DNA of 64,000 nucleotides from Nymphaea colorata (taxonomy: Eukaryota > Streptophyta > Magnoliopsida > Nymphaeales > Nymphaeaceae), in NCBI RefSeq assembly GCF_008831285.2, contig NC_045140.1, forward strand, positions 21,264,370-21,328,369, given 5' to 3'. Each line of letters starts with the position of its first letter. Positions within the stretch are counted from its first letter, which is position 1. The notes below the pieces were generated by a model. The model saw only the letters and a list, made by a program, of their open reading frames with translations, made no database searches and was not told the DNA's origin. This document shows positions 50,511 to 64,000 of this stretch, one piece after another. The translations under genes and the position numbers were made by a program.

Positions 50511-52716
50511 TCCGTTTGCTATTTCTTGAATGAATGTAAAGCTTATCCCCTTCTTCCAAGGAAAAATAAAAATCAAGCAGCGGGGTCATTTTCTCACTCC
50601 AAGATATTTCTCGACTCAAGTACCATAGTATTAGAGTTGCATCCATAAATTCTCATACCACTGTCGTTCAAAACAAAGTGCTTACTATACACTTGGAATC
50701 AGGTCAACCATCAACCATACCATGCGTTTTTATGGTCCCATCAATATTCATGTTGATGGACAAGACCACCATAATATATCGCGTCCTCAATAAATATAAA
50801 AAAGGACCGTTACTGTAAGTTATTTGAAAAAAAAAATTTTTTTTTTATATATTACTTAAAGATTGGCTCATGAGAAAGGGAAAGCAAGTTTGTCAGCTAA
50901 GCCGGCATTTCGGGTTTCTCTTACACCGCCTAAGCAACTCGAGCAAGTGAGTAAACCAAGCAAACTTAAGTGGATGCCATAGAAAATTGAGCTTTTTTGG
51001 TGAAAATGTTTTGACTTTTTCTTTCTTTTTTTTTCAAAATGGAGTGTGACGTGATGATCGATGTGTTATGTTTTGATTGAAATAAATCTTCCCGTATGAG
51101 CTCTCGGTTGATTTAGATGCTAAAGGTACGGGACGACCATATCTGGCTTCGATTTCTTCTCCAATAACAACGGTGATAAGACGGATGATGAAACGTTTAT
51201 GAAGCATTACACCAAGTGGGTCACAAAATTATGTGATTTCGGTAATGGGTGTGATGCTGGCAACCATGAACGAGGGTTCTGGTTTATCATGAATAGGATG
51301 AATGACGCAGCCCATTATAAATAACTGTACTATAGTAATTAAATGAACGATTACGCTCAAGAATCCATGGTAAAAGTGTATCTCATCAGCCTCCTTCAAT
51401 AGCTTAGCTGTTAATAATTAATAAACTGGCAAACGTCCAGCGTTTGCTTCTTTGTGATGATTTTTTTTTTTTGTTTTCCTTTGCTTACAAGGAAAAGGAA
51501 GCATAGATTAGAAATGTATGTCTTAAAACAATCACCCTGATAGCCCGCCAGAAGGATCCTTTACCTCTTACTCAAAGCAAGCGGCGTCTTCCGCCCGGAG
51601 TAATCACATTCACAGCCAATAAAAGCTCCAAATAAATTGAGAGGCAAAAGTTAGCAGTCATAGCTTAGGCTACGACTTGGAAGAAGCAATTACAGGAAAA
51701 AGGCAGGAAGATGCAAAGCATCTTCAGCATTGAAGTTTGATTCCACTTTCTTAGTGCATGCTCTGTTAGCAAGCTCAAGTTGGCATCCGATAGAGATCCA
51801 TCCCGCGATCTTGACATTTTTTCAATTTCTCGACTTTTTCTCCAAAGTTACCTACTGATTTTGGTCTGTATTGGCAAATCCAACTGATTAAGTAAAGGTG
51901 GATTCGAATATGAATTATCATGCGCCACCTGATCTGGGGGCATCGGGTAAACCAATGGCCGGAGAACACGGGCGACCTGCCACCATTTGGAAGGGCCGAA
52001 GGTCGGGTTCTTGGTTGGTGAGCCGCCGGCCGTTTTTATTTTATGGCGCCGTTACCGGCCACGATCAAATCCTGGTTTTCAATGCGTTTAGCTTATCCGA
52101 ATCTGACAGCACCTTTTTCACCAGTCTCGTGCAACCATCGACTCTACATGAGATCCAACTTAAGTCATCTTTAAGGAGGGTCGACAGACAAATGTCTTAA
52201 ATCTGTGAATCTGATTTGGCAACATGGCTTCGATAAAATCCATCGTTCATCAAATGAAAGATCTCCGATCATACCAGAGATCAAACATCCACGCTTGAAA
52301 TCCAAATTTGTTGATCTTTTCACCACCAGAAGGTTCCATCTTCTCAAACTATCAGGATCTTAAGGTCCAAAAAGTAACCAAGAACGTGTGTTAGACTAAC
52401 TAAATAAGCCACGCCGCGGACTTCGAGACACTCGCAAGTTTTATTGATGGGAGGAGCAGTAAATCTTGCAAGTGTTTCAAGTTTTGGGATTTTCTTTCCG
52501 TGAAAGATTGGCCTGCACAACATAAAAAGTTCGTAAACAGATTCCAATATAGGAATACGTATCAGTTAGATAGAAATAGATTTTGTTATTCTGTTAGTAG
52601 GATTTGACTGACATATGGTTGTTGTTTTTTCACTTGATTTATTTGCCAAAGAGTAAAACTAAAGGAAACTGTAGAACTTAAAAAGGGTCTTCAGCCTGGT
52701 AGTTGCTGGGCCCTTT

Positions 52717-52764
52717 AAGCCTGAATAGAGATTATAAGTTAAGCCTGAATGGAGATTATAAGTT
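52717..52764. repeat. 24-bp tandem duplication
   Basis: Two copies that begin AAGCCTGAAT and end GAGATTATAAGTT stand side by side and differ by one base. Confidence 0.9.
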
Positions 52765-54058
52765 TTTTGAAAGTTGGGTAGCTGTAAAAGTAGGTAGGGT
52801 TTTTAGCTTCACTGGTAGTTCACTCAGTAGCCCCGAGCCATGCTTATCATATGTGCAGTCGTGTTAGCTTCTTATTACCATAACATGAACAAACGCATAC
52901 AACACATTCGGGGACATCATACACATAGAAGGCTTTGCTTGTTTGGTGTAAGAGAATTAGAAGCACCACAGATTTAATTAACAAGGCATTTGAATACCCC
53001 AGATTTGGGATCTGAAATTCTTATCTGATTTCAGATGCATCTCAAATATATGGTCCTACCCAATTGGAAAGAGATCGAGGCTTCGGGTCTTGATTCTCGA
53101 TTGATTGGTGATAGAATGAAATACTCTTCTTATTCACCTAGATTGAAGATTGCATGAATTGTAACCCATGCATCTTCAAACTCATACGTACTTAAAGGTA
53201 AAAGGTTATGTGGAATGAATTGTTTGATAAAATAAAACTACCAAAACTAAAATTCATATGTTATTGAGTCGAGCTTTAGATAGAACCTTTCACAACAAAT
53301 TGAAACGCCAGGCATATACATTATTCAGTAATAATGCTCTTGTTATCAAAATATTGTATGATATAATACAGTTCAAGCTATGCATTGATTGTTAATTGAT
53401 AAGCTTAGACAAGTAGTGTTGGTGCTTGGCTTCCTCGTGAATACGGTCGGACTGCCCAACTAATTGAAACTACAAATTGAAGGTGTTTGGTAAGAAAAAT
53501 ACTGTATTTATTTGAAACACATGTTCATAAAAAAATACTATAGTTTTTGTTTTAGATAACATAGTTTGATTATGTCTAACACTTAATTTTTCGAATCTAA
53601 AATGATATCTATAATTACACAATGTTTATTAGAACAAGAACAAGGGTACGTTTTTATACATTTTTATTGTGGGATCAACTGACTTTGTTCTGATCCAAAT
53701 TCCGCCTTTGAGCCCGGACCGATATGGTGCCCTGGATAGATCCGGGCAGTATATTACCGGTTCTGTCCGGGTCATGGACTGGATCCTACTCTATCCCTTC
53801 TGCCGGGGATAAACCCCCGGAGTTTTGTAAACTTACGCTATCCGAGAAGTGGGAGCAAGGCAGCAGGAGTGAGGAAGACAATGCCAAGATAACGAAACGC
53901 CGATCATACTCGGCTGTTTTCCGCTAATCTCAGCCTGCTGGAAGGCAATTGATACCGCCGGCAGCTAAATAATCAGAAGCTGGTGTTTCCCTAACCTCTT
54001 TTATCCGGTTCATCTCTTGCGGAAATTGGGCAAGCCATTTCTTGGCATTGAGTGAAAC

Positions 54059-54066
54059 TAGGGTTT
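54059..54066 (+). promoter_or_regulatory. telo-box immediately before the ClpT start codon
   Basis: TAGGGTTT ends three bases before the ATG at 54070, within the untranslated leader. This position is common in plant housekeeping and plastid-protein genes. Confidence 0.45.
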
Positions 54067-54069
54067 ACA

Positions 54070-58351
<4,282 letters not shown>

Positions 58352-61300
58352 AAAGTTAGATGATCTGAAGCTTGGAATATTTGAGGCAATTCTTACGTCT
58401 TCTACCATTTTTCTTGGTCTTATACCCAGTAGCAAATCAAAACAATAGGTTCTGTCGAAATGGTTTTGGTTGTATTTTAGGCACAGAGTTGTACCTGAGG
58501 AAAATTTGTGTACTCATCTTGAGAGGACAAACATTCTTATGAAATGAATAATCATAATCTCTCGATGATTTTAGAGTAATGAAATGCTGGTTCTGGTTCC
58601 TTAGCACATTGTTACTCCAAACATGTTTGATTTTGTTTGCAATTTATTTGCTTTTTTCTCTCAAGTTGGATGTCAGTGTTGGATTGCATAATAGCTTACC
58701 AGGTGTAGGCTTTAGTTGTAAATTTACCTAATCAGCAGACCATGGTGTTTGTGGATTCCTTGTACGAGCTTTAAATTAGTTCTGATCCCCTTTGTTTAAG
58801 CAATGGCTTGTTTGGATGCTTTCAATTGACTTGCGTCACTTCACCATCAGTCAGTTGGACTAAATTTGAACTTTTTCAGTACTTAATATTAATGTGATTA
58901 AACTTTCTGTTGCCTCATTTTCTAGAGATATTTCCTGTTAAAATGTGGTAAAGTCTCCTTTTCAAATTCTCCTGAATGGGTCATTGATGAGGCTCTTTCA
59001 CATATATAATTCTAACAAGTACGTATTGCAATGCAGTTATATGAAAACTCCTTGAGTTGAGTGGAACTCCTGACAATCAGGAAATAGTGGATGTTTCCTA
59101 AATATTGTATGAGCTAAACGTCTCACTGCCTTATGAATTGGTCTGTTTTCAGTCAAAGATTTCACATTGGTTTGTGCCTGTATGAGGTTTTTACTGTGAT
59201 GTGATGTGTCTCAAAGATTTGTGAGATTTTTCCTTTCTAATGATTGCTCAAGTTTTCATGTGCTTATGACCTGTTAGTAGTAGAAGTACTTGATTATGTT
59301 GTTTTGACCATCTCAACATATCATGCACCAAAGGCACTTATAGCTAGTAAGTATGAGAGCAAGCAACGTAACTTAACATGACAAGGTGAGGCATGGAGGA
59401 GCGATTGAAATTTCAAGGGGAAGAACAAAGGGACTTTAACGGCATCTCTGTTATGCACTTATTTGTCTTTAGTGAAATAATAATAAAAACCCTTTTGCTG
59501 CTTTGTGGCTTCTCTCTCTATACAGGATGGCAGTTTTTTGTGGTTCACTTCACTGCCGTGCTCCTCCTCCTCTCTAACCTGTGCTTTCATTTTTGCAAGT
59601 CAAAGTGTTACATGTGAGGACTTCTCTTGCAGTTCCTTGCCAAGTGCATGGAGTATAAAGTTGAGATAAGAACATTGAAAGAAAAGTGAAAAAGATAAAC
59701 ATCTTGAGGAAGTATTTTGAAAGAAGAAGCACTTTTGAAAAAATAGAAACACATAATGAAGATCTTTTGAAAATATTTGAAAAGAATGGGAAGCATCACT
59801 TGGACGTAAAGCATGATATTTTCAAAAGATCACTATATCAGAAGTTGTCAGTGATTTCTTTGGGTTTTAGTTGTGGCTCACAGAAAGGCTAGGTGGCGGT
59901 CCCTTTCATGTCCATTGAGGGAAGAGGTTGGGTGGTTCCCTTTTGTAAATAAAAGGCGCCTTTCACTTCAGGTCTTAGTGTTGTAACTACATAAAAAAGG
60001 ATGACTATTAATGCTTAGCCTTCTTTACGGACAGGACTTTGGCGCATGACTGGGAGTCATGTGATGCATACCTCTCTCTCTTTCTCTGCCTGTCATGTGT
60101 TTTATAACTATATTTTCTTGGCATGACTCCACTTGTCCTACAACTAAAAGCATTCTTCGAGATGGGCTTCTAATCTAATTGCATTCTGTTCATATGCAAT
60201 GCTTGCAATATGCTTCTAATTTACCTAGTGCAGCTTTCAATAACTGCAATTTGGCTGTACGCAGGAATGCGCCCTTAAAGGAGGATTTCTGACCGAGTTT
60301 GATAATTGTTTTTGTGGATATCTGCAATTTCTGTCAAGTCTGCAGGTTTTTGTTGTGCCTCAAGGATCTTAGTTTTTCCAATGTTTCTGTTTTTGTCTGT
60401 CTTTTACTCTTTTTTCTCTTCATTTTTTTTTGGTTGAGAGGAGTTGTACACTCAAGTCTCAGGGGATGAGTCACAAGTCGTCCAAGGATGGCACTTTAGC
60501 AGGAGACTCGGTGGTCTTTTTTGCTTGCACCATCCTTAAACTAATTAGAAGAGGTTTTCACATGCATGCTCAGGTCACCATTATCCGCAGCTTGTCTGGC
60601 AAAAGGAAGAGGTTTTTCACACAAATATATATGCATCATAAGTGAATGTGCATGCATTGCTACTCCTGATGGGTTTCTATTTTCAGATTTGCAGGTTATT
60701 TTCTACAACAAGATGTTCAGATATGTGCATTATTTTCAGCACAAAATGCAGAAGCAGAATACCTGGGTCGATAAAAGCTCCACTTATCTCTCGGGGTGCC
60801 AATCGTGCTGGTTTAATTTCATGGATCGATGATATATTCCATCCCTTGCACACCAATCTGCTCCTATGTTGCAGTTCCAGTGTGCAAGAGATGGAATAAA
60901 CCACAAAGCCATGTGCTACTGTACGCTGGAAGATATTACTGCACTGAGTCATGGGGTCAGATTTCGGTGAGAAATTTGTATGGTGATGTCTGTTGCCTAT
61001 GACACTGAGTGACCAGGCTTCTACACGGCGGGGGTTTAGGCTGCAGAAATGGCCCTTCTTTGTTTTCCACATCTCTGTTGGGTATTTATAGTTTTTTTTT
61101 TGGCCTGATGTGTTTGGGCAACAATTAAAATATACTCTTTTCTCCATTGGTTATTTTGATTCCAGCAATCAATTGTGGCTTTTGGCTTTGCTTTAGGACA
61201 ATTAGGATACAGGTGGTGATGCTTGTAGTCAGAAGCATGTTATCGTTTGGTACCTGGTGAACTTTTAAAACAAAATTTTTTTCGGAGTGGAATGGAAAGC

Positions 61301-64000
61301 AAATGCTGGCTGACACGTACGTCACAGCTGATGGTGACTGAACACCCATTAAGGGAGCAATTCTGTCTTCAGCATTGCTGCAAAATTTCCTTGGGATATT
61401 CAATGTGGTTCGTGGATTATTCCAATCTCAATTCACACCTTTCTCTGAGATGCTTTTCCTTGGATTAAAGGGTAGTTTTATTGTTTTTTTGTGACTTGTG
61501 TAGAGCTGTCTCCCTTTTCTCTACTTTTCATCGCAGAAGTTGTTTCTCAAAGTGGATATCTTTTCAAAAGTAAAGCTGAAACTACTATCCATCCTTCAGT
61601 ATTCCCCAACTTGAAATCTTAAACGCGACCCAGCGGAACATCATTATCCATCTTGCATGATATTATAGCTTGTGACATTATGATATTATAGCTTGTTACA
61701 TTAACTAAGGTACCATGGGGATGGGACATCTTCCGTGAAATAAGCATTTCACCACGAGCATGTGAGCTACTATGTTGTTTCCCATCCACAGTAAGGTAAA
61801 CAAGAAAAAAAAAAATCTATGAACATTGGCTGCTGTGCCTTCCTGTCTTTTCCAATCAAGAGCCTGCAAAATAGCAAGATCTGTTTTTTTTTTCTCTGTT
61901 ATGTCCCCTAAAATGGTAGAAAGGTGAACGTTTCTGGACTCGGGTGTATGAGCTTTCTGCCATTTCTGGCACAGTGCTGGAACAGGAATTTTTTGGGCAT
62001 TGGTGTCTATGTGCTCTTATGTTGGATCCCATTCCATGCCCCAAAAGGAGCATTTCCGGATGGGTGTGTGCATGTGCGTGGTTGGTGCTCTGCTATTTCT
62101 CATCAGGTGGGCTTACAGAAGGTTGGCGAAAGAAATGTGTGAGTGCAGCTTTCTTTGAGAAGAAAGTGGGAAGGTACTGGGACAGTGGTGTCAGTTCATT
62201 AGTCCATGAGTGGAACTGCAAATCTGGAGCCCCCGTGCGGATCTCTGCCATAGAATATCACTTTTTAGGTGGAAGCAACTTATTCCATTAAAATATATTC
62301 AGTGTTTATCTCTAAGGAGAGAATATATAGGTTCCTGAGCGTCACAACTGTGTGCCGTGCCTGCCTCTTAGGCCGGAGCTTCCTAACACTCTGCAGCTTA
62401 CGCAGCATGCTTGTGATAGTGCAATGTGCACGCTTTTAGCCTGTGGTTGTCTGGTTGATAACCTGGGCTATGAGCTTAGGAGGCTATTACAGATTCACGG
62501 GGATATTTTTTTCACTCCATCTATGTATGCATGCTTTCTATAACTTCATGCAGATCTCAAATCTGCCGTTGTGCTGTTTGTTTCAGCAGTAAATTTCACC
62601 TAATGCAAATCTGACATTAGCCTCAGATCTCAGATTCAAGGCTATCTGCATGCCTCGCAGATGGAACGTATTGTGCCAATTTGGTGGAATTGCAAGGAGA
62701 CATGGACGAGCGAAGCAAAGGTTCTCTAAATATTATGCAATAACACAAAAACCATGTTCCCACGGTATAATTTGAGAGGCGTTTTCATCATTTTGAAGGA
62801 ATATTTTTTTGACCCATGCTACTTTTTGCTCTTATAGGGAAGGGGCCTTTTATTTAGCCAACAGAGGCATGTTGGTAACTTTTTGCCCATAACATGTTAT
62901 GCATCATAACATATAACCTGCTCCGGGACAAAAACATCTCGTTTGGAAATTTTCATAAGCTTCTCCGCTTCCGCTTCCTCCGTTGCTTTCCACATCCATC
63001 TCGTCTGAGGACAATTGCGAGGCAGACATAGGAAATCATTAAGTCAATTATGAAAATACCCTCATTTTTGTTCGAATTAAGTAAAGACACGGATTTAGAG
63101 ATATATTATGCATTTCATTTTTCCCACTCCAATGTGGTCTGCAGATCCTTAAGCTCACCGCCATTGCGCATTCTCCTTCTGTAAAAGAGATGCGTTCCAA
63201 ACGATTTCTGGTGGCTTGTGCCTGGTTCTCGAACCCTGCAAATGCAAATTCAGGGTGCTGGTTTTCGTATATGCGCGCGTTCTTCCGTCAGCGATTTTTC
63301 CTGCTTCCTCAACATGAAATTTATCTGTATCGTCAATTATATATGCTCGTGTCCCTTCACTTAAATTTGTGGCTCTACCGCTTATCTTAATGTATTTTCT
63401 AGTGAAATTTCACCTGTTCAATACACATTAAAATATTTTTCCAGTATTGAGAAAGAGTGTACAGTGTGGATGAATCTCATTATAGGATGTGTTTCCATCA
63501 TAGCGAATAAGTGCGACACCAATATTAGGAATCTCTAAAATGAGATAATCGTGCTTTATACGGTTTGCAAGCCGAACAATTTCAAAATACTGAAATATTG
63601 TTGGAAAAATTTCCTCCATTTTATTTTCAGGCCGTCAGTTTCGTATTTCCCAATATATATTAGAGGGAGGTTTGATGACAACATTTCAATAAAAGTTGAG
63701 GGCCTAACCCCAGCAAACATTTCCATTTTTTGATGCATATATTCATTTTTGTTTCAATAAAGGTCTGGGGCTTAACTCTTTGCTTCAAGGTCTACTGAAA
63801 CAAGCGGGAATTCAGCACATCTGAAAATCAAACAGGGTGAAATTTCACGTAAAAAACAAACAAAGAAAAAAATTGACTTTGAAGTTTTTACGAAGCATGT
63901 AGTGTAACTGGGCGGCAAGGTGGTCTACTCTAAAAGAGATCGATTGCTGTGACGACCCAATGTGATACTGTCTTGAACCATAAAAAGGTCCTAAAACTTA
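58352..64000. other. downstream spacer to the window end
   Basis: The first 200 bases are the ClpT 3' untranslated region, with AATGAA/AATAAT-type poly(A) signals near 58540. Beyond that I see no conserved protein motif, no splice-linked exons and no RNA gene, only short open frames and AT-rich sequence. The last 60 bases begin TGTGACGACCCAATG, which is not enough to identify an element. Confidence 0.5.

Larger units (their letters stand above)
48473..54069. other. spacer between Dof and ClpT genes
   Basis: After the Dof 3' untranslated region the sequence is unremarkable: a SINE-like element near 50430-50510, a 24-bp tandem duplication at 52717-52764, and short open frames with no family signature. 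The last 100-300 bases before 54070 are the probable ClpT promoter and leader. Confidence 0.55.

Overview
This is a nuclear window from a flowering plant. It carries intron-rich genes with GT-AG splice sites, AT-rich introns and spacers, (TA)n and (GA)n microsatellites, and plant-only families (Dof zinc finger, plastid ClpT, GDSL lipase of the plant SGNH type). The species cannot be named from the sequence. The slow-evolving exons and preserved gene order would suit an early-diverging angiosperm, magnoliid or basal eudicot, but this is inference.

Six genes can be rebuilt exon by exon, all with consistent reading phases. (1) Plus strand, 1449-12883: an 11-exon prolyl-oligopeptidase-family (S9A) gene of 791 codons. 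(2) Minus strand, 18551-21469: a single-exon, 972-residue PLP-transferase-fold protein related to molybdenum-cofactor sulfurase. (3) Minus strand, 31157-35683: a 5-exon CDCA7-type zinc-finger protein. (4) Plus strand, 40562-43254: a 5-exon GDSL esterase/lipase. (5) Plus strand, 47735-48472: a Dof transcription factor in one exon. (6) Plus strand, 54070-58351: a 6-exon plastid ClpT-like protein. Between genes 3 and 4 lie decayed exons of a PX-domain sorting-nexin gene, one of them duplicated head-to-head into a palindrome of nearly 1 kb.

The genes do not form an operon or an obvious pathway. Their order is nevertheless informative: POP, PLP-transferase, CDCA7, GDSL and Dof relatives lie next to one another in separate Arabidopsis blocks (around At5g66940-66960, At2g23520-23540 and At4g37100-37110, recalled from memory). 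The window therefore looks like an unfractionated ancestral block. Two neighbours, the oligopeptidase and the PLP-fold protein, have each lost residues that their enzyme superfamilies need for catalysis.

The rest is spacer: 12.9-18.5 kb, 21.5-31.1 kb, 43.3-47.7 kb, 48.5-54.0 kb and 58.4-64 kb hold no gene I can support. They contain microsatellites, short tandem duplications and one SINE-like element. No complete transposon, rRNA, tRNA or CRISPR array was seen.
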